NCBI RefSeq assembly: GCF_010183535.1
Contig: NC_071328.1
Coordinates: 3,348,001-3,412,000, forward strand
DNA length: 64,000 nt
Direction: 5' to 3'
From: Caenorhabditis remanei
Lineage: Eukaryota > Nematoda > Chromadorea > Rhabditida > Rhabditidae
The notes under the pieces were generated by a model. It made no database searches. It saw only the letters and a program-made list of their open reading frames with translations, and was not told where the DNA came from. The position numbers and the translations under genes are program-made. Below, piece by piece: positions 54,369-64,000 of this stretch (its first letter is position 1; each line of letters starts with the position of its first letter).

Positions 54369-56163
54369 AATAAATTAAATATTTTCTCCCGTCTTGCGCA
54401 TCATTGATCGTCTACATGTTACAACATAATCTGCCGGAGAGTGGCTCTCCAATTTCTTACTTTTCTCTCGTCACTCTCTCCATATCACACACTATTTCTC
54501 GATGGCCGAGTGCAACTGACAAGTAACCGGTTTAGATGTAATAATGCACACGGAGAGGCAAGCTCACTAAGTTTTGATGATGTTTCGAATGTAAACTGGT
54601 TATCATTTATGTCTTTTATTCTCAATTTTCTCCGTTTTCAAGTTTATGAAAATTTTAATTTTTAAATACTCCGAAAAACAACTCAAATCGTCTGAAATTT
54701 GCATAAAAAACTAAAATACAGTAATCTTTAAAGGCGCATAGCGAATTTACTACGCGGGTCTTGCAACGATCCAAATCATGCAAAACTATTTTTATAGCTC
54801 TTCCTTTTTTCTTGTTGATAGAATATAATTATTTACGAGTTTTCGGGTTTTTATCGATAAATATAAATATTGACCGGTACGAAGTGTCCCTTGACCCATT
54901 AAAAATAGTTGCGAACGATTTTTTCTGTTTTCTTCGCTCTTTTCTCTGAATTTCGACAGAAAAAATAAGCGATTTTGATATTTTTTAAAAAATAAAAACA
55001 TAATTTTACTCAAAAAAAGACCGAAAATCTGCTATTTTTAAAACAATTTTAACTAAAAATCCATTTTTTCCTTTGAAAAAAAATACCGTAATCTTTTAAA
55101 GGCGCACAGCCAATTTTCTTTTCGGGTCTCGCAACGGTCTTCAATTTCTTTTTCAAAATAATAATTTTTCGCTTCATTTTCCCCCTTTTCAGCCAAATTT
55201 TCGCTGTTTAATCAATTTTTACTGATAACTTTCACCTTCCGCTTGACCTAGAAACCACCCGTGGCCGATTTCTATTCATTTTAGCACTAAATTTTCCTAT
55301 TTTTTCCTATTTTTGCAGTTTGAAACCAAATTAATGAGTTTTTCTTTGTGTTTCTAGTTATAAAACCAGTCCAATTCATCAAAAACCCCTCAGATCTGAT
55401 CACTAATTTAATCGCCCTTTTTCTAATAGAAAAAACGCCGACAAATAAAAATAAAACCGTGACAATCGATCACCGCCCCTCCATCTCTATCTTGATAGAT
55501 CAAAAAATCTTTTCGCCAGGGAAGTGGAATAAAAAAGGGAGTAACATTTGGAGAGAAGATGGTATCTAATTACGTGGAAATAGTGTGCACCGCCCGTTTT
55601 TTCTCTTCTCGCCCGCCCGTAAATGGTGATGACAGGTGGTGAACGGAGCAGAGATTTGGTGACATCTGCACACCGTTCACACCATTTTATTTGACTTATT
55701 ATCTAAGAATTGGTCTCTGAAGATAGAGAATGTGCCAGAGTTGCAATATTCCTGGTCGGACCGGATTTTAATTTTTCGGAAAAAAATTTTTTCTCTGAAA
55801 ATTTTCCATATTTTTTCTCAAGTGTATCTCTGAAAAACCTTTGAAATGTTCAAAAAAACAGTCTTTACAGAAAATTTTTCCAAAAAATCGAACAATTTTC
55901 GAAAAAAAAGTTTCGACCCGGCTTGTAATTTTTACGGTTACCGCGTTCTGGACCCGTCGTGGTCTCAAATTTTGTCGGAGAGTTTGAATATAATAGAGAT
56001 GTGTAGATCAAAAACATGGCTACATTTTTGTATTTGACAATTTTTCTATAGCTCCGCCCATTTTTCAGATATATATGCGAAAGTTGAAGAAAAACTGCTT
56101 ATTCTACTATGTTGCAAAAAATTGAAGTTTTTAAAAAATTCAAAATTTTCAATTTTGTACTGA

Positions 56164-56521
56164 CTATGGAAGGTCATGGAGTCAGTTTGAAGTCATGAGA
56201 CGTGATTTATACCATTGGAAAGCTGAAATCGCGCTGATTCCAAATATATATTTTGTTTTTGCCCTCGAGGCCTGGTATACGAGAAAAAGAGGTTAAAACT
56301 TCTGAAAAATGTCAAAACCGACACGCGAAAATTGCAAAGAAGTTTTCGAGTGCCAGAAATGTAACAATTTGACATTTTTCCGAACTTTGACCTCATTTTT
56401 CTCGAATACCAGGCCTCGAGGGCAAAAACAAAATATATATTTGGAATCAGCGCGATTTCAGCTTTCCAATGGTATAAATCACGTCTCATGACTTCAAACT
56501 GACTCCATGACCTTCCATAGT
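56164..56521. repeat. ~360-bp palindrome related to the cyc-1 intron hairpin
   Basis: CTATGGAAGGTCATGGAGTC pairs with GACTCCATGACCTTCCATAG; arms are about 165 bp. It shares with 4620-4950 the blocks around CATTGGAAAGCTGA, CCTCGAGG and ACACGCGAAAATTGCA, so both belong to one hairpin family. Confidence 0.85.
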
Positions 56522-57269
56522 CAATAGAAAATTGAAAACATTGAATTCTGAAAAAATTGCAATTCTTTGCAACAAAGTAGAATTTTCGGCTAAACGTCGA
56601 ATGTGCATAGGATTTCTCACTATTTTTGACAAAAATTTTAATAAAAATTGTCCACATTTTTTTTGCTGAGATCTCGCAAGTATGGTTCCGTCCTAGTGAA
56701 ACCCGGCAACTCTACCAAAAAGAGATATTCCCAAGAAAACCGTTCTCGCGGTACATTAGCAATTAGCTATCCTGTCAGGAGTAGTTCAGTGACATAGGCC
56801 TCGCCCAGATCTACATTTTGGTATATTTTTCAGCTCATAATATTGTTTTTAGGGTCTACAACATAGTTTCAAATCTAATTTTCTATTTTTCCTAGTAAAA
56901 AAACTTCAAAAGCCGCCGAAATTAGAAATTAGTTACAAAGAATAGTAGACGACGCAGACACTTCTCGGGGTGGCTATTGCGTGTCTCTTTTGTTTCCCTT
57001 TTCCCATCCATTTTTCGTTCGAATTGACCCTATCGTCTTGCACAATAAACAATAGATTCTTCCATTGCTATTTATTATTCATGGCTCTTTTTTCCATCAA
57101 TTATTTATAACCTTTTTTGGGAGGGAAGGAGATGGATAGGTATCCAATAGATTTGAATCAGCCAGCTGTGGACTACTGTCACTATTCATTTGAATGTATT
57201 GGGTGCTCAATCATGTTTATTTGGCGGGAAAATGGGAGAGATAAGTCGGGCGAAGAGATCAAAAGGGGG

Positions 57270-57296
57270 AGATTATCTTCGGTAATCTCCAGTAGT
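57270..57296. other. Short perfect hairpin
   Basis: GGAGATTA pairs with TAATCTCC around a TCTTCGG loop, inside repeat-poor DNA. Confidence 0.45.
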
Positions 57297-57339
57297 TGTA
57301 ATAAAAGTGCTGGAGATTTGTGAGTTTTTGAGCGGAATT

Positions 57340-57515
57340 TTTAAGAAAAAGGATTTTTAGAGTTAAAAGTGGATTTTTAGGGTTAAAATATGATTTTTAG
57401 TGATAAAAAGTGGATTTTTAGGGTTAAAAATAGGATTTTTAGTATTAAAAAGTAAGTTTTTAGTGATAAAACGCGGATTTTTAGGGTTAAAAAGTGGATT
57501 TTTAGCGCTAGACGG
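57340..57515 (+). repeat. ~22-bp tandem repeat
   Basis: About eight diverged units of AGTGGATTTTTAGGGTTAAAA. They contain TTAGGG but are not the nematode telomere unit (TTAGGC). Confidence 0.85.
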
Positions 57516-58272
57516 TCAGAAATTGACTCAATTCTGAAAATATCGATTTAATAATACGAATTTTCACAGACTTCTTGAACTTTCAAGTTCTTTAAAATCA
57601 CCTTTGGGTGGTTTTCAATGGGTTTTTCGACTAAAAATCGCATGAAAATCACTGAAATTCTTGATTTTTGGATCCAAAAAGCTTGGAATCGAGAAAATGA
57701 CGTTCCAGCTGAAATTTCAGCTTGGAAATCTAGCAAATTTTACGATTTTTCAGTGAAAGCTTTGAAAAATCTGAAAATTTTCTGTTTTTGAGATTCCTTA
57801 TATGGTAAGCTCCGCCCCCTTACAGCTCATCTGAAATTCCTTGGAATCTAGCTAAGAAAAAGTTCAAATTTAACATTTTTTCGAATACGTGTTCTCCACT
57901 GGATTTACTCTAAGTAGGGAAAAATGTCCTATTTTCGATTTGATTTTCTTATTCGAAAACGCGCCAAAGGTGCGCCAGATAATCCTATTTTAGCTTAATT
58001 GGACCTTTTTTTACGGACCTTCGGGCCGGGCCGGGTCTTGACAAATATGCATATTTTGAGTTCTTGGCACTGTGCCAAAATCGTGAGAATCTGAAAAATA
58101 TTTTTTTAAATTTGTATTTTTGAGTTTTCGATTGAAAAAAAGACACTTTCTCTAAAAAAAAACTGGGATTTTTTCGCATATTTTGAGTTTAATATGCTAA
58201 GCTCCGCCCCTTTTATCCCATCAAATTTTATTGGCATCGTGATTTTTACAGTGAATTGGCATTAGAGCTACC

Positions 58273-58414
58273 TAACTTCAGGGCTCGCTTCTTGCAACCG
58301 CGCTCTACCGAAACCAAAGAAAATTGTGTGCGAAATTGAGAGACTCAGAGAAAAAGAGCCATTTTGGAGGGCATTTCAGTGGAGCGCGGTTGTAAAAAGC
58401 GCGCCGTGCTAATA
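58273..58414 (+). repeat. Family A element
   Basis: GCTCGCTTCTTGCAACCGCG at left to AAAGCGCGCCGTGCTAATA at right. Confidence 0.83.
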
Positions 58415-58697
58415 CTTTTCCCCATTTTTTAAAAACCGTCCAAAAATATGCTCAAGACTACTCAAATATTCATCTTTTGATTCCAATTTTATCAGTTTCA
58501 TTTAATTACCCATATCTGTGTGTGCGCACATTAATTCCAGCCAATCTCAAAACACAGAGACGCCATTTGCGAAATGGCAAGAGGAGACGCAGACACTGCC
58601 AAAAGAGAAATGTACAGTCCGTTCCTCTCTTTTGATGTCTTGTCGGCACAGAGAGACAGTGCACACACAAATAAACAGTGACACACACACACAGACG

Positions 58698-58850
58698 ATG
58701 CAACCCGGGTCATTCATCTTGAGCATTCCGCCTCTCTCGATGGTCCTTTTCTCGCTGTGTTTGGTCTGTTTCTTTCCGGTCGTCATCTTCCACCGTCTAC
58801 ACGGACGGTGTCATGTTTGGATTAGACGGGCGGAACGATATGATCTCTGA
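58698..58850 (+). CDS. Doubtful small ORF, 50 residues with one hydrophobic helix
   Basis: ATG at 58698 to TGA at 58850, in a repeat-poor, GC-richer island. The product has a central hydrophobic stretch (SMVLFSLCLVCFFPVVIF) followed by basic residues (HRLHGRCHVWIRRAERYD). The frame stays open upstream to 58518. It may be a small membrane peptide, a coding exon of an unseen gene, or chance. No ribosome-related or splice signal decides it. Confidence 0.25.
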   Translation: MQPGSFILSIPPLSMVLFSLCLVCFFPVVIFHRLHGRCHVWIRRAERYDL

Positions 58851-58984
58851 GCCGCCCTCTAAGACCTTATTTGGCTACTTGTTTGTGGCAACGGATATCC
58901 GATTTTTCGTTTTTTTTTTCGCTCTCAAATCGGTTTTTAAAATCGCATTTTTCCGTGGATTTTTCAACAAAATTTTCCATTTGG

Positions 58985-61070
58985 TATAGATTTACGCGCG
59001 TAAATCGACACTAAGAATGATTTTTGGCTCAGACTGTAAAAACCTCTTTTAGACAACAAAAAACTTATTTTTCCCGGTTTTTTTTTGTAGATTTACCACC
59101 GTAAATCGATTTTACAATTTCTGTGTAGATTTACGACCGTAAATTGACACTGCTTGAAATTTTGGCGTTTTCCTCCGATCTATCAAAGTTAAAGCTACCG
59201 AAAACTAGTTTTGAGACGAAAGGTCTGAATTTTTCCGGTTTTGTGTAGATTTACGCTCGTAAATCGACACCGAAATCGAAACTTTAGACTGCAGCCACTC
59301 AAAACTAGCGATTTACAGTTTTCACACCGCCTAGATTGAGTTTCCGCGATGGATACTGTAGATATAGTTTAGTGTGAATTTACGCCCGTAAATCGACACT
59401 TGGATTAAGGCAACGTCTTGTTTTAATGAAAAATATGATTTTTCAAGAAAATTTCCGATTTTTCTGGAAAAAATTGCAAAATTTCTCTGAAAACCATACT
59501 CTTTGTCATTACAAAAAAACAAGGCTCAAAATTGCTTTAATCGTACATAACCAAGTGCTTCTTGTGTCGATTTACGGGCGTAAATTCACAATGAACTTTA
59601 TTTACAGTACTCTTCACGGAAACTCAATCTAGGCGGTGTCAGAACTGTAAATCGCTAGTTTTGAGTGGCTGTAGTCTAAAGTTTCGATTTCGGTGTCGAT
59701 TTACGAGCGTAAATCGACACACATTGAACGCATTCGATGGTACTACTGTAGTTTTTGTAGTTTTCTTGTTTACAACCAATTTCTACAAGTTTTTTCCAAA
59801 ATATTCCCATCCGAATTCCCCAATTCCCCAAAAACATCAATGATAGATGCAAAAACGAGATTATACCCGAAAAGTAGCGGGACGAAATGTTGTCCTCCTC
59901 CTCTCTGGGTGCTCTCTGTGCTCCACTGCCCACTACTGCCCACCAGCGGGTTCGTCTTTTGATGATGAAGTGGGTCCTTTTCCCTCTCGTCTCTCTTTCT
60001 CTCAATGGGACTCATCTCTTGGCTCTCGAGAGCTGCCTCCCCCTTCTCTCACCACAACATTCATCTCTTTTTACCCGAATAGCCCCCCCAATGGTGGTGG
60101 TTTTTTGACTCAGTGTAGTCGAATTGGGCTGTTGCACATCTTTGTCATAAAATCGTGTGGCTCTCTCTCTCCATAAAACGCACACGCCTCCCCTTGCTAC
60201 AATTAATACTTGAGCAAGCGTTGTGGAGCCTGGCTCCAAAAACATGTGTGGTGGCTCGTAGACTCGAGAATTTTAAAGTTGGGAACCGTGTGGATTTACG
60301 GCCGTAAATCGACACCAAACATGATTTTTGGCTCATCTTATCTTTCTGGCCGCTCAATTGGTCTTTTAGATGTTTGAAAACTGTAAATATCAGTACTAAA
60401 AGACGATTTTACAGTTTCTTTGTAGATTTACAACCGTAAATCCACACTTTTCATGAAAGAAGCTATCGAAAACCAGTTTTGAGACGGAACATCTGAATTT
60501 TCTACTTTTTTGTAGATTTACGCTCGTAAATCGACACCAAACATGATTTTTGGTTCATCTGCCTTTTCTGGCCTCTTGTAGACGTTTGAAAACTGTAAAA
60601 GTCGGTACTAAAAGACGATTTTACAGTTTTTATGTAGATTTACGGCCGTAAATCGACACTCTGCTTGAAAGATGCTACCGAAACAAGTTTTGAGACGGAA
60701 GATCTGAATTTTTTCGACTTTTTGTAGATTTACGCTCGTAAATCGACACCAATCTGAAATTTCGGTCTCCAGCTTCTCGAAACTCGTGTTTTACTGTGGT
60801 GAGTACTGTAAATGAGATTTGGTGTAAATTTACGCCCGTAAATCTACACCAAAACTTGAGCTCACTGTCAGGGAACAATTTTGCTCTCAATTTTCTACAA
60901 ACTTTGAACTGTATTCTCAAATTGCCGAAATCCTTCTCAAAAACAGCAAAATTTGGCTTTTCGTCGATTTACGGGCGTAAATATACACATGAATTCAATT
61001 TTTGAAGATTCTTGCGAAAATCTCTCAAAACCGCTCTTGTGTGAATTTACACCCGTAAATCGACACTAAA
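58985..61070. repeat. Cluster of about 15 short TTTACGNNCGTAAA palindromes
   Basis: Copies of GTGTNGATTTACGNNCGTAAATCGACAC lie near 58989, 59093, 59126, 59238, 59374, 59566, 59693, 60290, 60424, 60514, 60632, 60723, 60823, 60962 and 61040. The core is always palindromic; the central NN varies (CG, GG, CC, CT, AC, GA). Isolated copies also occur near 15390, 29520, 36315, 49040 and 50745. Confidence 0.88.
59225..59715. repeat. Larger hairpin built around four TTTACG palindromes
   Basis: GATTTCGGTGTCGATTTACG at right answers CGTAAATCGACACCGAAATC at left. GCCACTCAAAACTAGCGATT and CCTAGATTGAGTTTCCG also have partners. Arms ~120 bp. Confidence 0.82.
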
Positions 61071-61503
61071 AAGTCTTTCCTGTTCGGAATTTTCGAAAGA
61101 TGAGCTCCAATTTCTTCTCCCCTCCCTGGTGGAATTACTGATTTACATAATTCCACCAGTCAGCGTCAGCTATCCCTTCGCCTAACTAATGTCATTTTGA
61201 TGTGCGACCCCTCCCCTTGTGTTAGCCGGCCCCGCCGCCGCCGCGCACCACGCGCACACATCCACAACAATTTATATGTCTCTATTTCGCTCGCTTCTCC
61301 GTCTTTTTTCACCCCGCCGCCGACTTCTGGAGAGAAGACTTCTGGAGAAATAGACGACAAAATAGAGGATTTCTTGGGAATTTTGGGGTATTTAATTGGC
61401 ACAGTTTTATTTGGTCGAATAGGGAATAAGAATAGAGAAAATGAATGAGTCACTGACTGAGTTAAGGTTTCGTCATACTTCTTTGTTCTTTCTCTCGGTT
61501 TTT

Positions 61504-64000
61504 CTAATTTGCCATTGGCTCCTCTTTCGAAACACCGCTCCCATTTCCGTTGAGCAAATGGAGGTAGTGATGAATTTGGAGCATTTTGTAGTAGTTGTCT
61601 TCCGAAGCGCTTGATGGTTCTAGTTTGAATTCGTCTAGTCTAAGCGGTGGTGGTGAGAGTTCTCGTAGGTTTCGAGGCTGAAAATCAGTTTTTTCTGAAA
61701 TTTACCAAAAAACGCGTAGCCACGTAGAGTCCCGACTAACCTATGCAGATGCGCTCTATTGTCAAAGGGCTTACAACTTGTCGTAGCGGTGAACTTTAGA
61801 ACTTTCTGTGCATATCGTGGTGAACATTAGAAATATTTATTTTTCAACGTCGAATAAATTCTAATGTTCACCACGGTATGCACAGAAAGTTCTAAAATTC
61901 ACCGCTACAACAATGTGTAACCCCATTGGCAATAGAGCGCATCTGCATAGGTTAGTCGGAACTCTACGTGCGTAGCTCACTTAAAACGCAATACTATGAG
62001 CTGAAAAATGTACCAAAATGTAGATCTCAGCGAGTTCTCTGCCCGTGACCTACTACGGGCAGAATGGCGAATCGTTGGGCCGTGAAAAATGTCACAAACC
62101 GCGGAAATTGCCAGAAAAATGCCATTCTAGCCGGGCCCGTAGTAGATCACGGACGTAGAGCTCGCTGAGATCTACATTTTGGTATATTTTTCAGCTCATA
62201 ATATTGAATTTTAAGCATAGTTGTCAAGGCCCGGCTTCAAAAAATGACCCTTTTTTTCCAATTTTTTTTTCGAAATTTTTTGAATTTTTCATCGGAAATG
62301 TGACCATTTTTGACTATTTTTCAGAATTTCTTCTAATTCTGACTGATAGTCGAAAATTTGACTTTTTCGCGAAAAAATTCAAAAAATTTGAACATTTGAC
62401 TTTCGCGCCAATTTGCCCGGGCCGGGCCGGGCCCTGATTTTGCTGACAAGGCCCGGCCCGGCCCGGGCCGGGCCTTGACAACTATGGTTTTAAGTGATCA
62501 CGGTTTGCAATTATGGTTTTTTTCTTCTGAAATTTACCAGAAAATTGGTAAGAAAGGCTCTTACCTTCAACTCAACACTATACCTCCGCTTGAATCGATA
62601 TAGCCAGTTGGCGTCGAAAAATTGTTCGATATCCGCAACGAGTGGATGCAATTCCTTGCCAATAGCCTGTGCGTACTCTCTGATCCAAGGATTCGTTAGA
62701 CGCTCTCCTTGAGATTGACGACGGTTTATCTCGTCGTTGACTCGTTTGTCCACGTCGACGTACTCTTTTCGACTTGTTCGAAGGACTCGTCGTTCTGGAA
62801 TTTTCAGATGAGATTTGGACGATTTTAGTTCAGTCAGAATCTTTTTCAGATTTCAAATTTGTTCATGGATCCTGAATCCGTCTCAAAAATTCCAAAAAAA
62901 ACCCAAATGCGTCAAAACATGTGGTTTTTAAGCAACAAATCTCATATCTCGATTCATTTCAGCACCAATTGACGTCAGATTCAGAATCTTCACGTCTTCA
63001 GCTTTTGAGTAATACTGATAAGAGTCTTTTTCATAGGAAATTAGTCATTTTGATGAATTTCGGCCAAAAAACCTTGCAAATCGACTAATTTTCATCCTAG
63101 ATGAAATTCGACGTCAGATTCTGAATCGTCACGTCTTCAGCCTCACAGTCATATAGATATTGTCTGGAAACGAAAAGAGAAATACGAGATTTTTTGTCCA
63201 AAAGTACTGGGTTTTTGATGAATTTTCGCTCGAAAAACCTTGTAAATCCCGTCATTTTCATCCCAGACTGATACTGGCTCGGATTCAGAATCTTCACGGT
63301 TTCATCTAGATTCGAACGGAAATGGATGGGGTTAGAGTGATTTTCCAAGAAAATTAGGCATTTTAATGAATTCTAGCTCAAAAAAACCTTCCAAATCGAC
63401 TAATTTTCTTTCTAGACTGAATTCGACGTCAGATTCAGAATCCCCACGGCTTCAGCCTCACAGTCATATAGATATTGTCTGGAAATGACGATGAGATTCT
63501 GAGAATTCAGAATCCTTTAGAAAACTCGTCTGTAGGCGAGTCGAGGCTTTCAGACTCAAATTTCAGAGCGGATTCTGAATCCCCACGTCTTCAGCTTCAC
63601 AGTCATATAAGCTTTATTGAATTTGAAGGATTCTGAATCCGTCTCCAAATTTGTCAGATTTCTGAATCTTCCTCCACATCTCCAAAATTCCGGTCTCCTT
63701 CTCACATTTCGACATCCAGATATCAATCACCCCCTCCGCCCTCCGCCACAGTTTCTAATTAACTAACCCTTCAAAAAGTTGGACGTCTTCACCTTTGTCG
63801 TGTCCAACGCCGCCAACGGTATCAACTTGTTCACCTTGTTGTTGTCGGCGTGGCGGCGTCCACTGAAGTATCTATAAAAAGTGAGACGGAATGAATGTAG
63901 GTCACATCGTCAGGAATCACTAACCGTATTCCATGCTTCCTTCGAAACATCTTAATCCATCGATCAGACACGTCGAACGCACAAATCCGTCGAATCTCAC
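61504..64000 (-). CDS. CENP-B/Tc5-type helix-turn-helix protein, 3' part (5' end beyond window)
   Basis: On the minus strand, exons 64000(open)-63925 and 63871-63793 join in phase. They encode the end of one DNA-binding domain (VSDRWIKMFRRKHGIRYFSGRR). Exon 62794-62565 encodes a second (RTSRKEYVDVDKRVNDEI, WIREYAQAIGKEL, NWLYRFKRRYSVELK). Exon 61677-61504 encodes a proline-rich tail (PPPLRLDEFKLEPSSASEDNYY) and a TAG. Both segments fit the CENP-B N-terminal and transposase HTH pattern: K-hD--V---I, P-h-EhA--h, then WL-RFh-R+. Phase shows at least one exon of length 1 mod 3 is missing between 62795 and 63792, where a ~150-bp tandem repeat lies. No DDE catalytic domain is visible, so this looks like a domesticated nuclear factor, not an active transposase. 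The gene starts right of the window. Confidence 0.68.
61715..61978. repeat. Inverted repeat downstream of the CENP-B-type gene's last exon region
   Basis: ACTAACCTATGCAGATGCGC pairs with GCGCATCTGCATAGGTTAGT. AGAACTTTCTGTGCAT and GTGGTGAACATTAGAA pair nearer the centre. Lies in the last intron of the minus-strand gene; carries a family C-like GCGCTCTATTG tag. Confidence 0.87.
61998..62205. repeat. Inverted repeat
   Basis: GAGCTGAAAAATGTACCAAA at left with TTTGGTATATTTTTCAGCTC at right; GTAGATCTCAGCGAG and CTCGCTGAGATCTAC inside. A solo end lies at 56808-56842. Confidence 0.87.
62216..62486. repeat. Family G element
   Basis: CATAGTTGTCAAGGCCCGGC to GGGCCTTGACAACTATG, with three GGCCGGGCC runs near the right end. 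It follows the preceding inverted repeat directly. Confidence 0.88.
62950..63665. repeat. ~150-bp tandem repeat inside the CENP-B-type gene
   Basis: Five copies share CTCACAGTCATATAGATATT, the motif GACGTC-AGATTC-GAATC-TCACGTCTTCAGC, and TTTTTGATGAATTT-type spacers (near 62970, 63110, 63270, 63425, 63570). On the minus strand copies two and four give a TTTCCAG acceptor then ATATGACTGTGAGGCTGAAG, so some copies could be small exons. Confidence 0.75.

Larger units (their letters stand above)
54369..61503. other. 7.1-kb intergenic region
   Basis: No confident gene. Contents in order: promoter-like unique DNA (54390-54600, 55360-55740, 56940-57330), a palindrome (56164-56521), a TTTTTAGNGTTAAAA tandem repeat (57340-57515), a family A copy, a doubtful small ORF (58698), a cluster of TTTACGNNCGTAAA palindromes (58985-61070) and GC- or CT-rich islands (59880-60200, 61200-61340). 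Confidence 0.6.

Noticed and set aside
56193..56657. Open frames on both strands around 56190-56660
   Set aside because: They share the same C-terminal peptide because they are the two arms of a palindrome.
57340..57515. Interstitial telomere (TTAGGG)
   Set aside because: Nematode telomeres are TTAGGC; the unit is ~22 bp and degenerate.
59847..60250. Overlapping ORFs on both strands near 59.9-60.2 kb
   Set aside because: GC/CT-rich island; no splice sites join them and no recognisable protein motif.
62950..63348. Acidic repeat peptide (YLYDCEAEDV type) as certain coding sequence
   Set aside because: Attractive, but reading it in phase from the preceding exon hits a stop at once, so I list it only as a repeat with possible small exons.

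Overview
The window is nuclear DNA from a nematode of the genus Caenorhabditis; I cannot name the species. The support is AT-rich introns with GTAAGT-like donors and TTTCAG acceptors, probable spliced-leader acceptors a few bases before several start codons, and a gene order matching, from memory, the C. elegans chromosome I block C54G4-K04G2 (dod-18, cyc-1, iftb-1, aho-3, cdc-48.3, ath-1, vacl-14, scbp-2). I rebuilt gene models by hand from splice sites and reading phase. Every model except the two cut by the window edges and the 5' end of scbp-2 closes in frame.

Layout. 296-817 (-): 5' part of a Maf-type nucleotide pyrophosphatase (dod-18-like). 1702-3458 (+): ABHD18-type alpha/beta hydrolase. 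4113-5836 (-): cytochrome c1 (cyc-1). 6887-9176 (-): unrecognised 449-residue protein, 298 bp downstream of eIF2-beta (iftb-1, 9475-10931, -), spaced like an operon. 10932-18237: long intergenic or 5' region holding a nested Tc1-like hairpin transposon. 18238-22800 (+): ABHD17-type depalmitoylase (aho-3). 23379-30065 (-): AFG2/SPATA5-type AAA ATPase (cdc-48.3). 31254-34915 (+): 252-residue protein with an MGC lipidation signal. 34996-40205 (-): acyl-protein thioesterase (ath-1). 42859-43750 (-): L7Ae-domain SECIS-binding protein (scbp-2), head to head with 43968-50640 (+), VAC14 (vacl-14). 52758-54368 (+): 101-residue single-pass membrane protein. 61504 to the right edge (-): protein with two CENP-B/Tc5-type DNA-binding helix-turn-helix segments.

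The genes are mainly housekeeping: respiratory complex III, translation initiation, selenoprotein decoding, AAA remodelling, PI(3,5)P2 control. There is a lipidation theme: two different depalmitoylase classes (ABHD17 and APT) flank a protein whose N-terminus looks myristoylated and palmitoylated.

Non-coding DNA is crowded with repeats. I see about 20 copies of a ~140-bp element (family A); 7 copies of a ~270-bp palindrome with the same ends (family B); a GCGCTCTA/CACGTGGACAAG family clustered in introns (family C); 8 fuller GGCCCGGGCC-bearing elements (family G); a cluster of about 15 short palindromes with a TTTACGNNCGTAAA core; and several long hairpins. The most unusual structure is at 13572-15012: one Tc1-like hairpin element sits exactly on the central TA of another. 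In two genes a repeat terminus lies on or against a 5' splice site. Identities come from reading translations and recalled family motifs; no database search was run.
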